DNA of 64,000 bases from Glandiceps talaboti (GCF_964340395.1 NC_135553.1:27845449-27909448); one strand, 5' to 3'; positions 16,826 through 29,700 are shown, counted from the first letter of the stretch. Translations and numbers: made by a program. The notes: generated by a model from the letters alone, not told the origin.

Positions 16826-17024
16826 ATATAGTATATTATACAACATATACTATATACTATACTATGCTATACACTATATACTATACTATACTATACTACA
16901 CTATAGTACAGTATAGTATAGTATATAGTATAGTATAGTATAGTATAGTATAGTATAGTATAGTATAGTATAGTATAGTATAGTATAGTATAGTATAGTA
17001 TAGTATAGTATATAGTATAGTATT
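16826..17024. repeat. (CTATA)n turning into (TATAG)n microsatellite, right border
   Basis: The repeat changes strand at about 16900. The tract mirrors the left border microsatellite, so the palindromic symmetry extends into the flanking simple repeats. Confidence 0.9.
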
Positions 17025-17124
17025 CCCGTATTTGTTTGCCCAGAGTTTACTTGTGTTGTTCATCAAATAGAGATGCCAGGATTATGATAGTGGACCCAAG
17101 TTACTAGTATTTATTTATGTTTCA

Positions 17125-17560
17125 TTATAGCCTCTTTTCGCCAGTTTCCCGGTGAAGAATTTCACTTTCTTTGAAATTCTTCTTCGTTCCAACATGTTCG
17201 TATCTATCTGATCGTTTGACCCTTAATGGACCCGAGTCTGGGTGGCATGATTGCCTGTGTAAATATTGGAATGAGTTTTGATATCCAATACTTTGTGTTA
17301 TTGGTGTCGTTGACATTTTTGGATTGAAAAGATATGTTACTTCCGTATTTGAGCTTTCCAACGAAAATTTGAAAGTTGGATGTATTTGGCTTATTTTTTC
17401 ACTCAAATTATTTAGTTCGACTTGGGTGCCACAAAATATCATGAAAAAACGTCATCCCTGAAACGTGTCCAGAGTGATATTTTATTCGTATAGATTTCAA
17501 TAATGCGACTTTCCAGTTCATGGAATGCTATGTCGACTATTTCGGGTGATGCCCAAGAGC
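17125..17560 (-). mobile_element. Penelope-like reverse transcriptase fragment
   Basis: The minus strand reads HELESRIIEIYTNKIS, then FRDDVFMIFCGTQVELNNLS (RT catalytic-type RFRDDVF), EKISQIHPTFKFSLES and TEVTYL. After a frameshift come QYLHRQSCHPDS and NFKESEILHRETGEKR. This order resembles the RT thumb/linker of Penelope-like and related retroelements. It is disrupted by frameshifts and not functional. It matches the presence of hammerhead-bearing terminal repeats elsewhere in the window. Confidence 0.68.
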
Positions 17561-17839
17561 CAATGCTATACACATGTTTGTTTGTAGAATTCTCCATTAA
17601 ATTTAAATGTGTTTTTCGTGAGAATCACATAATAGTTTTAGGAGATACACTGGTGGTGGTTTTGGAATGCTACAGTCGATTGTTTGTGTAACTGGCGAGT
17701 CAAGTGCTTTGACAACTGCATTGCGTCAGACTGCAACGGATTTGTGTACATATATACCACGTCTAAATCAGAGTATATATTGTTTAGAAAGATAGGACAG
17801 CTAGTCGCAATTATTTAATCTAAACATCAGTGCTCAAAT
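17561..17839. other. Unassigned, possibly more degraded retroelement
   Basis: No recognisable domain. Confidence 0.3.
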
Positions 17840-19250
17840 CTATGATTTATTTTTTCGGAGAGAGACCAAGAACTTGAAAATTAGTGAACATATGATTGCA
17901 TAAAAACTTAGAGAAATCCCAATCTTGTTACCACTTTTTCCATTTTTAGAATTGTTGCACTGCTGTGTTTTTACATTATGTGTTTTTGTGAAGTCATAGA
18001 CCAGTACACCATCAATGCATGGTTTAGTGTGGTTAGCTCCTATCATTCACTCTTCAATTTCATGACGAGAGTTTATGAAAAAAATCATTTTGAAAAATAC
18101 CCTCCCCTGACTTTAAAAACCAATGTAAAAGAAAAACAAATGATAGTCAAACAAACTAATAACAAAAAATAATTTGTATGAAATAACCGTTACTGGCTGT
18201 GTAGCATGATTTTATCCTGCTATATCAAATGACAGCAAGTTACATTGTAAACTTGATAGGATTAGCTGACATTGGGTGTCCTTGAAACTCAGAAACCTTG
18301 AATTAAAACTATCAACAACATCAAAGTGAGGATCCTTTAAATATATAACTAATTATTTTCTGATTTCAAAACATGCTTCACACCTCCTTATGACTTCACG
18401 CCCACTGGGTGGCAGTTTGCGGTGGTGTGCAGCGGCCGCCGCTTCAAACAGGATATGGTAAAGACTTGACCGTGGTATTGTTAATTCATGAATATTCTAC
18501 CGCCAGATGAAGGGTGCTTCGTCTGGCCATGGTCATGACCGCATCAGACGGCTACTTGATAAACATGATTTTATCCTGCTCTATCAAATGACAGCAAGTT
18601 ACATTGTAAACTTGATAGGATTAGCTGACATTGGGTGTCCTTGAAACTCAGAAATCTTGAACCAAACTATCAACAACATCAAAGTGAGGAAGCTTTAAAT
18701 ACCATTGTAATTATTTTCCATGCCAGTGACCACTCACTCAGTGCCTAATGATTCACATGTCACTGTCCACAGGCACTCGAATCAATGTGTATGATTTAAA
18801 AAAAATGTATACTCTTATTTATATACATTTTTCCTCCCCAAATCAAAAGGATTGATTCGAGTGCCTGTGTCACTGTCAACATCATGCAACACGATCCTCT
18901 AACACGGCTTTTGTTTTTGGAATCAAAATATACATCATCTCATTTTGTTTCCGTTTATCTAGCCCAAAAGAATACGCCATCTTTTAAAATTTGGTTTAAA
19001 TATAGCTTCTGTGGCAGATAGATATTTCGATTTCCCGTTATTTCAGTCACGTCAGTAAGGAGGTCAGAGGTCAAGAGTCACGGTAGACAAAACATGTAAA
19101 GAAAGACGTCCATTTCGGCATCTTACCTATAGTTGATCAAAGTTGATCTTTTTGTTGCAATGTTCATTTTATAAATAGAACTGTGCGCTGTCTGTATCTT
19201 GTGTGATGTAAACAACTGTCCCGTCTGTCGGAGTCAGTTCTTTTATCTTC
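17840..19250. repeat. Dispersed repeat, inverted relative to 53.7-54.6 kb
   Basis: Segments include AACCGTTACTGGCTGTG, CATGATTTTATCCTGCT, CTATCAAATGACAGCA, a stretch near GTCACTGTCAACATCATGCA, and AGTTGATCTTTTTGTTGCAA. They occur in reverse order and complement in the 53720-54620 region. The segment of about 150 bp at 18197-18350 is repeated directly at 18562-18710. Confidence 0.75.
18197..18710. repeat. Direct repeat of about 150 bp, two copies 365 bp apart
   Basis: Both copies contain ATGATTTTATCCTGCT, GACAGCAAGTTACATTGTAA, CTTGATAGGATTAGCTGACA and TTGGGTGTCCTTGAAACTCA. Copies lie at 18206-18350 and 18562-18720. Confidence 0.9.
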
Positions 19251-20640
19251 CACGTTAGGTTAAGGTGAAGATGCACAAAAGGTAGATTTGAAGGGTGACA
19301 TATTTTCAAGTTATTATTTCCCAACAATGAATAAAGTTTACACCATCAACCCATATATTTTCTGAAAGGTTTTTCTCTCCTCTTAAATGCTATTGTATTT
19401 TCTATTGTCTTTGACTGAAAGTGAGAGTTTGTTTAAGGTATGAATAGAGGTGTCTTGATTATCTCAAGGCGCCAATATAAATGCCTCGAAAGAGACCACC
19501 TATCACCGATTTTCCATTTCTTTGGTGTTTTAGAATGTTCACTTCACACATAACAAAAGGGTGTCTCACTTTTTTTCTGTCACCTGTCGTTCTTTTACAA
19601 CATGCCTTGAAAGTTTACAAATTATAATGTGAAGCTCATTGACAGATTTTTCTCGCTTAATCATCAATATTGTTATTTTCAGGAGTCATTTCAATGTTTT
19701 TATGTTTCATTTCCATTTTACAATAACTTGCTTCAATCACGTGACCAGAGTTCTTTGCCTACCGCCATGTTGAATTTTTGAAATCAAGGACCACAATGGA
19801 AATAAGAATAATTGCTTTGTTGTGTTATCCTCGACAGTACTTTTATATGTATGTTTTTACTATATTTTATTGCCAAATAAATTCAAATCAAATCAAATCA
19901 AATCAAAATGTAAATAACATATATATTTTACGATCGATGTTGCAGCTGATTTAATCTACCTCAAAAATGAAATATTTACATAGATTATTAGATACTTTTA
20001 GATTATTATAATTGGTTTCCAACTTTGTCTCTACATTTTCTACAACAACAACAACAACAACGACACGTTGTTTAAGTTACATTAAAACTTATAAGTAATA
20101 TCACCAGTAAACACCAGGGTGCATACACATAGTAGTTGCCTTGTCTGGAAATACTAGTATTTTGGACTGATATGGCCAGGTAGGATAAACACGTTCGTTC
20201 TTTCATAGATATTGTGCAGGTAGTAACAAGGACTCATTCAAACACAAAATTGACGAGTATGTATCACTGAAAAGAATATGTGTGTAAAACTTCATCCTTA
20301 CACCTCCAACCCAACAGCCAAATGCGACATCCCTGTAAAACCCTCTCCTACTATTTGGTTATTATTATATAATATTAAGCCCCTTCACTTGTAGTAATAA
20401 TTTTATTTACTCTAAGAGTAAGAGAGACAATTAAATTTTTTTAATAATATACACATTCAAAAAATACATAAGAAAAAACAACAGGAATGATATAGGAAGT
20501 TCAAACAGATAACACATACACAAAAACAAGTGAGAAAAAAATAATTACAATGACAAGTGAAAATTGCACACACACAAATATACATCACAAAAGCAGAAGT
20601 CGGGTTCCAGGAAGACATGTGAAAGAGACTACTCAAATTT
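19251..20640. other. Non-coding with a LINE-type 3' tail
   Basis: At 19870-19905 AATAAATTCAAATCAAATCA is a typical LINE 3' tail with a CAAAT run, and a (CAA)n run lies near 20043. Nothing else was identified. Confidence 0.4.
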
Positions 20641-20840
20641 TGACATCTTGACTGGCGAATTTTGCAAATGTTTAAGTGTAACATTTGCAATTGCAGCTGT
20701 ACTATTCCAGAAAAATGTGTAAAGATTTATCCCAATAACAAGCCATGGATATCTAAAAGTGTGAAGGGACTTCTAAACCAGAAGAAACAAGCGTTCATAC
20801 AACATGATATTGTTGAATTGAAACGGGTACAGAAAGAATT
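20641..20840 (+). mobile_element. LINE ORF2 fragment before RT (5' part of split element)
   Basis: Encodes VKIYPNNKPWISKSVKGLLN then QKKQAFIQHDIVELKRVQKE, the conserved linker between endonuclease and RT of CR1/jockey-like LINEs (NNKPW). It is cut at 20840 by the 682-bp element, and RT continues at about 21600. Confidence 0.82.
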
Positions 20841-21522
20841 ACCAGATGTAAACTGAATGTCTTCCGTAAGGGCAAAGTTTTGAGATTGTCGTTCCTACAG
20901 ACAATTGTTGTAGACAAAAAGAAAAAAATAGTTTCTCGTCAGGAAATGTCGTCTAAAGTGGTGGGACTTTATCAACATTTTCTAAAACACGACTGGCTCA
21001 ATTCAAACGAAATTTATTGCATGTTCTGTAGGGTAGTGACAAGACCTGATTAGGTTTCGGTAAACATCCCAAGAATATTAATGAGTAATTTACGTAATTA
21101 ATGATTTTCGGTAATTAGGCTATATCACAAGAATGCATACTTCAAATTCAATATAATTTGATACATGCATTTGCGATACCAAAGCGCACTTGTCCTGAAA
21201 ATATTATTGATCAGATGTAGCTTTTAGTTTAAATAAATTATTGGCATATATTTGTAGGCCGCTAAAAAGGAAAAAATAGTTTCTCGTCAGGAAATGTTGT
21301 CTAAAGTGGTACGACGATGCGCTTATTTTTTTTTTTACATTCTTAACAAATGTCACAGTACATGTTGTGGTTGGCTAGGATATCACTAACAGCAATGAGC
21401 AAATAGCAATCAATGAGAAAAAATAACTTATTACATATGTTCTGTTGTATTCCAACAATTGTCTGTAGGAACGACAATCTCAAAACTTTGCCCTTACGGA
21501 AGACATTCAGTTTACATCTGGT
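20841..21522. mobile_element. 682-bp MITE with perfect 70-bp terminal inverted repeats
   Basis: The left TIR (20841-20910, ACCAGATGTAAACTGAATGT and on to ACAATTGTTG) is the exact reverse complement of the right TIR (21453-21522). The interior contains the GGTAATTAGGCTATATC segment shared with three other copies in the window. There is no ORF. It interrupts a LINE. No target-site duplication was evident. Confidence 0.93.
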
Positions 21523-21599
21523 CTGATCTGAAGTCGTGCGCTTAGCAACTAGTTCGTATTCTGTCTGTCATATTCAATTTGTGTTTTTGGCATGACTTA

Positions 21600-22776
21600 G
21601 TTCCGATGTCATGTAAAACTTCTAATATTGTTCCTGTCCCAAAGAAAGCTATGTGCATCAATGAACGATATTAGACCAGTTGCGTTGACGTCAGCCGTTA
21701 TGAAAGTTTGTGAACGAGTGGTCTTAAATAAGTTAACAGTTTTAGTCTCTGATTTTATAGACCCATTACAGTTTGCTTATCGTAAGAACAGGGGTATAGA
21801 GGATGCGATGTTACATGTTTTAAATAATGTATATTCTCATTTAGAAAAATCTGGAAGTTCAATCAGATTAATGTTCTTTGACTTTTCAAGTGCTTTTAAC
21901 ACTATACAGCCACATCGTATTGTTCAGAAACTTTTAGCGATGAACTTGTAACCTTAAACTGTACATTGGATTTTCAATTACCTTACGAATAGACCACAGA
22001 TGGTGTCTTTAAATGGTAACAAATCTGACGTAGAGTATACTGATACAGTTGCGTCCCAGGGCACTGTTTCAGCACGCTTCCCTTTCACACTGTATGCAGC
22101 CTCAGACCACTATTCTTCTAGTTGTCTGAGATACAACCAGCTGTCGGAATTTTAACATCTCTTGTCCACTGGTCAATTTGCAGATGATACAGCAATGGTT
22201 GGGAAGATCAGCAATGCTGATGATTCGATTTATTTAGATGAGATTGAGAGATTTACTGACTGGTGTGATGATAATTATCTGTATCTTAATGTTGTAAAGA
22301 CCAAAGAGCTCTGTATTGATTTTAAGAAAGTTCAGTGTGACCTAGCACCTGTCCATATCAAAGACTCAATAGTAGACAGAGTGAACGAATATAAATGCCT
22401 GGGCATCAAGCTAGATAGTAAACTAAAATGGGTTGAGAATACCAACTTCATTATTAAGAAAGCTATCACTGTATACCTAAGGAAACTAATGTCCTTTTGT
22501 GTTAGTCACGATCTTTTAGGGGTGTTTTTTAATGCAGTTGTTTGCAGTGCTCTCACCTTTGGTATTGTTTGTTGTGGAGGTAACTTGTCCCGACATGAGA
22601 TGGGAAGACTAAACAAGATTATCAAAAAGGGTAGCCAAATTATCGGTAAACAAAGTGAAAGTAGTATAGATTCTATCTATAACAAACGCATAACGTCGAA
22701 GGCTCACAGTGTTCTGAAAGACCCTTCCCATCCACTATATGCAGAATTCTACAACCGTCGAACAACATGCAACTAA
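21600..22776 (+). mobile_element. LINE RT body (3' part of split element), frameshifted
   Basis: Segments in order: PVPKKAMC, NDIRPVALTSAVMKVCERVV, DPLQFAYRKNRGIEDAMLHV, FFDFSSAFNTIQPHRIVQKL, NYLTNRPQMVSLNG, then QFADDTAMVG (the FADD catalytic motif near 22180), WCDDNYLYLNVVKTKELCID and YKCLGIKLDSKLKW, ending at DPSHPLYAEFYNRR. Frameshifts occur near 21660 and 21950. A 30-bp CTCAGACCAC palindrome sits at 22101-22130 where the catalytic block should be continuous. Confidence 0.88.
22101..22130. repeat. CTCAGACCAC palindrome inside LINE RT
   Basis: CTCAGACCAC and GTTGTCTGAG are separated by 10 bp, with one mismatch between the arms. It lies between RT blocks and looks like a tiny insertion. 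Confidence 0.75.
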
Positions 22777-23440
22777 ACCCAAAGAAAATGAGGTTATATG
22801 TTTTTTCTAAGTCCACTGTCAATCTCTCGCCGTTAGTATTAGGTGAAACCGTCCTAGAGGTGGTTGACTTATATACAGGTGTCTAGGTTCAATAGTGGTT
22901 AGTAATTTGAAATGGGATTAACACATTGATGGAATAATCAGTAAAGTATCTAAGCGTCTCCATATTTTGCGTGTTTTGAGTAGGTATGGTACACTAGTGA
23001 AGATATGACCTAAAATTGATTTACATTTCATTGGTATGTTCATGCATAGAATTCTCTAGCGTAGTGTGACATGGCGGCCTATCTCTTAAACTGGGGTCCG
23101 CCGTTGAGATTATTCAGAAAAGAGCTCTCAGAATTATTTTTCCCTTTATGTCATACAGCGAGGCTCTTAACCTGCTAAATTTGGACACACTTGAAGCCAG
23201 ACGTCTTCAGATTTGTAAAAAATTCGCAACAAGTATAATACACCCAAACCACAAGCTTCACTATTTAGTTCCCGATACATCACCATATATATCAAACACG
23301 TCAGAGACAGAGAGTGAATTTTAAATGCAGGACCAAGCGAAAGGGTGATAGTCCGGCTGTCTATACTGTCAAGACTCTTACAATAACTAACAGCTGTGTA
23401 TTTTGTTGATAGTTTTCTCCCTTTTGTGATTTTCATAGTG
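22765..23440 (+). mobile_element. Second LINE C-terminal fragment, different family
   Basis: Across stops and frame changes it reads LNPKK, LSPLVLGETVLEVVD, SNLKWD, HIDGIISKVSKRLHILRVLS and RYGT, then EIIQKRALRIIFPFMSYSEA and LNLLNLDTLEARRLQICKKF. This is the C-terminal part of a LINE RT unlike the preceding one, joined directly after HPLYAEFYNRR. Confidence 0.72.
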
Positions 23441-23544
23441 ATTTTTATTCTATTTTATATTAGGCGGCATACTAAGTTTGCATTCATAGCAGTTCCTTTT
23501 TCATATCTGTAGTTCGGTTTTTATATATATTAGGGGTGAAGAGC

Positions 23545-23545
23545 A

Positions 23546-23579
<34 letters not shown>

Positions 23580-23606
23580 CGTGCGTGCGTGCGTGTGTGT
23601 GTGTGT
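23545..23606. repeat. (GT)n / (GC)(GT) microsatellite
   Basis: GTGT runs with a GTGC-rich centre. Confidence 0.9.
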
Positions 23607-24362
23607 CACCATTTTCTAAAAAAGGCTGGCTCAATTCAAACGAAATTTGGTCGCATGTTTCGTGGGGTAATGGCAAGAGCTGATTAGGTTTTGATAAACA
23701 TCACATGAATGAGCTATTTACGTAATTAAATGGTTTTAGGTAATTAGGCTATATCTCAAGAATGCACGCTTCAAATTCAATATATTTGGTACATGCATTT
23801 GCAGTACCAAAGCCCGTCTGTCCTGAAAATATTATCGATGTAGCTTTTTGTTTTAATAAGTTATTGAGATATTTACAGTAATTAGACCTGTAGGCCACAA
23901 AAAAGAAAGTTGTTGTTTCTGGTCAGGAAACGTTGTCTAAAGTAGTGTGAGTGTGATGACACTTTAATTGTTCTTGATTAGTTGTGCAGTTGTCTTACCT
24001 GAAGTAGCAACTAATGTAGGAGGGTTATTTGTGTTTTCCCTGCAGTCTGCATTGGCTGGACAAACATGAGAAAAAAATTCGAAGCAGGGTATTTGAGTGA
24101 TGCACACTGACCAGAAACAATTTTTTTCTTGGCCTTAAAAACTCCTACCATGATATCTATGCTGTGTAATGTTCTATAAAAGCTTCCCATTATTACATGT
24201 GTGGTTGGTCGTAAGATTGCATCTGCAGGTAATCATGCTGGAGAATTTGCCTACATAACGTCATATGATCTCTTCACTATTTCAAAATTGAAAATCTTGT
24301 TTTTTCTTTGTTTGATACTCCCGCATTTACCGTTACGGAAGGCATTCAGTTTAAATCTGGTT
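23607..24362. mobile_element. Second copy of the 70-bp-TIR MITE family, left end lost
   Basis: The interior matches 20985-21320 (GGCTCAATTCAAACGAAATT, TAATTAGGCTATATC, GGTACATGCATTTGCAGTAC). It ends with GTTACGGAAGGCATTCAGTT and TAAATCTGG. The left terminus is replaced by the GT microsatellite. Confidence 0.8.
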
Positions 24363-24885
24363 AATATGTACCATTAATTGTCTGTATTTTTTTATCTTTG
24401 CACGAGTAATTGAATTTTGGACACTTAGTGTCTACTTTTTAGATATGTACACCATTTCAATTTGACCCCTGGGTCACTATAGGTTGGTTAAATAAACCAT
24501 TATTATTATTATATAAGGAGTGGTAGATACCGTGCTCCAGTAGCTAAATCAATCGTTTGAATCGTCTTTCGTCCCATCTGCTATCTCAGTAAACATTGTC
24601 GTTCTTATTAGTATGCATGTGTAATATGCTCTCTTTTGTATTGTTTTTATTTTTTCGTCTTATTAATTTCCTCTTGTGGGATGAATGAAGTAATTCTGAT
24701 TCTGATTCTGATTCTCTGTTGTTTGGCAGGGAGTTCCAAATGTTGCCATCCGTGTGGGTGAACTTACATTAGACTGTAACCTATACTTGAAGATACTTAG
24801 CCAGCAGGCATTTTTTCTCTTGATTTTGAGCAGAAACAGCATCCCCAGAAACAGCATTTTTTTGACAATAAGGACATGTACGCGG
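24363..24885. other. LINE-like 3' tails
   Basis: TTAAATAAACCATTATTATT near 24487 and a (TGATTC)n run near 24695-24715 look like 3' tails of two LINEs. No coding sequence. Confidence 0.5.
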
Positions 24886-24889
24886 AATT

Positions 24890-26203
24890 TAGGGAGTCTT
24901 CAGTAATTACAAGGGGAAGGACCGGGGAATGGAGGGGGGAGGGGGGAGGTGTGGTCACTTTTTACATATCGGTTATGAGGTAGGGCCATATTTTAGACCA
25001 GATTTAAACTTCCGTCAGGGTAGTCTTGCAATTTCATGATTTATGCAAGTAATTTAGCTCTATATCTGTGATTTTTCAAGTCCAAGTGAAAGTCAGTTGT
25101 CAAAAATGTTCAAATGCCCACTTCCTATTCTCAGCACATGAAAGCTTGCCATCCTGGACTTCACTCGGCTTTCGTGATCCCCTACATACGTGGGATATGT
25201 ACACCCGTTTCCATGGCAAATAATAAACGAAATTCAAACCCTCATTACATTGCTATTATGCATCAGAAAGTTTATATACTTCATGGTAAGCACCTTTACG
25301 GTAACAGTTTAACAACTGTGAAGTGATACAGTATTGTTACCCTATATTCCTGTTTCGACCGAGATTGACAGACGCGCCATCTGCTCCAAATCCTATAAGT
25401 TTCTGCTTCCAACTTCCATCGACTTTGTCACATATAGTTTTTGTCGCACTAACACCACTATCGGCATGTGAGTGTTGAACTTCCTTCTGTCCTTCTAAAT
25501 TTACCACGAGTTTACAAGCTGGTTTGTCTATTCGTCGCATGTAATACAGACTATTTCACACTCCTGCATAGCTCTATCAGTGTCGCCGTCAATCAAAATA
25601 GAAAATTAATATACTTAGCTTCGTTTCTGATATCATTAGCTAAGTCATTCCTGATTCGCCCAGCAATTGTTCCTATCATCTCTGAGCATTTGTGAGTGTT
25701 ATCATAGGTTGGATTTAATACTGACGTCATATTTTTCTGAGCAGTAGCAATAACTCGGAAATAGTGGAAATGCCCAAAGGGTCTGAATACCCTAAAAACT
25801 TCCAGAGCTTCGAGGAGGAGACCCCTTGGAATCCCCCATGATCGGTCTACATAATATCCTCATCTCAAACTTTCCCCCTACCTTTTAGAGTCAAGATGCT
25901 AGTAGATTCCTCTTTCAATATATTTACCGTGTGTGGTCGCTAATTTAGTATGATTCTATCTTATAAAGTATTTAGTCAAGCAGTCCACCCTGAGTCACGA
26001 TCAAATATCTGTCAAGTAAATATGATATATGGGGGGGGGGGTTCCCTATGTTTTAGAATTAAGTGATGGGGGGGTCAGCCTGCTTTCGATTTTACAGATG
26101 GGGGGGGGGTTAGTGACTTTTCGTGGGAGGGTCATGTTTTAGGTCTCAGCCTGATCCCCCCCCCGGCACTCCCCAATTGTAATTACTGAAGGCTTCCTTA
26201 GTG
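24890..26203. mobile_element. hAT-like element with inverted ends AGGGAGTCTTCAGTAATTAC
   Basis: The left end AGGGAGTCTTCAGTAATTAC at 24890 is mirrored by GTAATTACTGAAGGCTTCCT ending near 26201. Both ends are followed internally by G-rich runs. The interior carries a minus-strand hAT transposase fragment (25337-25695). Truncated relatives occur at 27268, 28395-28535 and 57775. Confidence 0.7.
25337..25695 (-). pseudogene. hAT-type transposase fragment, broken
   Basis: The minus strand reads KCSEMIGTIAGRIRNDLAND, then IDGDTDRAMQECEIVCITCD, a stop, and after a frame change KPACKLVVNLEGQKEVQHSH and WKQKLIGFGADGASVNLGRN. The order DG-D-T-D followed by GxGxDGASVNLGR is typical of hAT/ZNF862-like transposase cores. 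It has stops and frameshifts and is non-functional. Confidence 0.72.
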
Positions 26204-27100
26204 GCATAAATTTCAAACCATACACATTATTGAAAGCCAGAGTACTTGAAAATTGTCTTCAATGCCTCAATTGTGCTCTCAATACTATAAATGTTAAAAG
26301 AGACATTTCGGCAGACACGCACTTTCGCTTGGCTATCGACTGCCCTCATTATTAAATATATGGTAGGTAAACGTACAAGGTGAACAACCGCGCCTGAGGT
26401 TTAATTTGGCTCAAATCATGAACAAAGTATTTCGAATGTCAGAATGTCCATGTCCCCCTCCTTCGCATCCCCAATTTTTTCATGTCCGCCCTCCCTATTT
26501 TCTCCCAAGGCACCCTGCCATAATTTTTGACCGCAGCATCATTGTCATATTGGTGTTTTTATCATAAGTAGTTGTAGCAATGGATGACACCTTTTGTTTC
26601 AAAGGTGTACTTGTTCCTTTGAACCCCAAAACAGATGGTTGATATACCCGGGCTATATATAGTGTTTACTACAAACTCAGACCACAGTGGTCTGAGCTAC
26701 ACAGTTCAATACCCTTAACCACAACTATCTGATAACGTGCCAAACATTGAATTTTAATGAGGTTCCAGTGAACAATAAAGGTCAACAGTTACATAAAAGG
26801 GACGAATGTGCACATAAAATGTAAGTACATGTACATTTGGGTTCACACAATCGTTTACGGCACAAACAGGTGAAGTTTTCCAAAAAGAAAACTAACTATT
26901 TCAGTTCATATTAATGAATAAATAAACTCAGTGAACTTCATGGAAGATCAAATCTGCCTGCTCGTCGCATTATAATTTAGCACGGGGTTAAACAATTCCC
27001 ATGAGATTCAACCACGCCTTTCCGAATAAGTAGACCGTGAATTTAACAACGTATATAATGTTTTGTTTAGCGCCTTTTTGTAAATCGACACATACCTCTA
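26204..27100. other. Repeat-derived sequence, no gene
   Basis: 26270-26560 resembles part of the 36.3-37.3 kb element (TCGGCAGACACGCACTTTCG, TTGGCTATCGACTGCC, GGTTTAATTTGGCTCAAATC). A CTCAGACCAC palindrome lies at 26676-26696. Confidence 0.5.
26676..26696. repeat. Perfect 21-bp palindrome CTCAGACCAC-A-GTGGTCTGAG
   Basis: 10-bp arms around one base. Same family as 13669, 22101 and 55006. Confidence 0.9.
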
Positions 27101-27874
<774 letters not shown>

Positions 27875-27972
27875 AAGTCAGTGGTAAGATTTGTCCGTAG
27901 TACAGTGCTCGATACGTCTGCACGCAGAGCGGAGTATATGTTGAGGGTAGAAGAAAATCAAGTCGGGTTTTT

Positions 27973-28018
27973 CGTCTCTACAAGCCTGTTTCGTGAGTAA
28001 ATCACTCGTCAGGAGATG
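27973..28018 (-). ncRNA. Hammerhead ribozyme motif (minus strand)
   Basis: Exact reverse complement of the motif at 28023-28068: core CTGACGA, stem II GTGA/TCAC, GAAA, stem III ACA/TGT, cleavage site after GTA. Its cleavage would occur in transcripts running toward lower coordinates. Confidence 0.75.
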
Positions 28019-28022
28019 TCAA

Positions 28023-28068
28023 CATCTCCTGACGAGTGATTTACTCACGAAACAGGCTTGTAGAGACG
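28023..28068 (+). ncRNA. Hammerhead ribozyme motif (plus strand)
   Basis: CTGACGA (28029-28035) is followed by stem II GTGA/TCAC with loop TTTAC, and GAAA (28049-28052). A 3-bp stem III (ACA/TGT) closes a GGCT loop, with the cleavage site after GTA (28060-28062). Stem I is formed by TCTC before the core and GAGA after the cleavage site. All conserved core positions of a type I hammerhead with short stem III are present. Such ribozymes are known in terminal repeats of Penelope-like elements. Confidence 0.78.
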
Positions 28069-28097
28069 AAAAACCCGACTTGATTTTCTTCTACCCT

Positions 28098-28829
<732 letters not shown>

Positions 28830-28830
<1 letters not shown>

Positions 28831-29275
28831 TATCGGAAACACTTTTTTTTTCTCTTGTTTCTCATTACCCGACCGACCCAATTTTCAACTACGACATCAA
28901 AGTAAAAAAACAAACTTTTATTTTCGCCCGTCCGTAATATTTTGCTAAGCAACGCTCTGGCATGAATAAGCAAGTGTCTGGACTGTCGACATCATCTACA
29001 GTCATGGCGGAGACACTTGTTCACGAACAGACCATTTCTTTAATGATTCAACAAGTAAGGGACTGAGAACATGCCAGTTGTGTAAAGCTGTGAAAGGGCT
29101 TGTTACCAGGAATCCAATAAAAAGAAAATGGAGAGGAGGAAAAAGAGAGGCAGAGAAACATGAAGATGATTTTTTTTTACTTTTTTTTTTTACTTTTTTA
29201 AAATATAAATCGAACGACCGTCCCATAGTTAGTGTGAAAAAGTCACGAGAAACATAAAAAAAATAAGGTCGCCCT
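28830..29275. mobile_element. Possible foldback-family remnant
   Basis: The left part (TTGTTTCTCATTACCCGACC, then GACCCAATTTTCAACTACGA) resembles the terminal repeat at 53332-53420, and the right end has AATAAGGTCGCCCTAATG. It is internally unrelated to the large copy. Confidence 0.4.
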
Positions 29276-29439
29276 AATGAGCCGTATAAATCTAAAGAAT
29301 ACGTAACTTTGGGCTATTCGCTCAATCGGTTTTTGCAATATCGTTTAATGACGTATGAGCCTGCCACTCAACGCAATGTAGGCGTGGCTTTCAGGATTGT
29401 CAGCCTCGTCAACTTACTTCCGATCTGTACATTCTGGAA

Positions 29440-29700
29440 ATAAAAAGATGTAACTGATAAGGCTGTGAGCATTTTTTTTTTGGGGGGGGGGTAAATATGA
29501 GGGGGGGGGCATGAAAAGAATTGAGGGTTGAAAGGGAGGGCCATGAACATTCTGATGGTCTGAAAGAGGGGCCTCGAAATATTTTTCTCAAGATTTGAAC
29601 CAAATTAAACCTCAGGAGCTGTTTGTCTACTGAGTAAATAAAAGAAAACCTCTTAGCTTCGCCGCAATTACTTCTACAACCTATATTCAGTGATAAGTTG
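29440..29700. mobile_element. Truncated copy of the 36.3-37.3 kb element, inverted
   Basis: G-tracts followed by AATATTTTTCTCAAGATTTG, AACCAAATTAAACCTCAGGA and TAGCTTCGCCGCAATTA match 37070-37265 in reverse complement. Confidence 0.6.
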
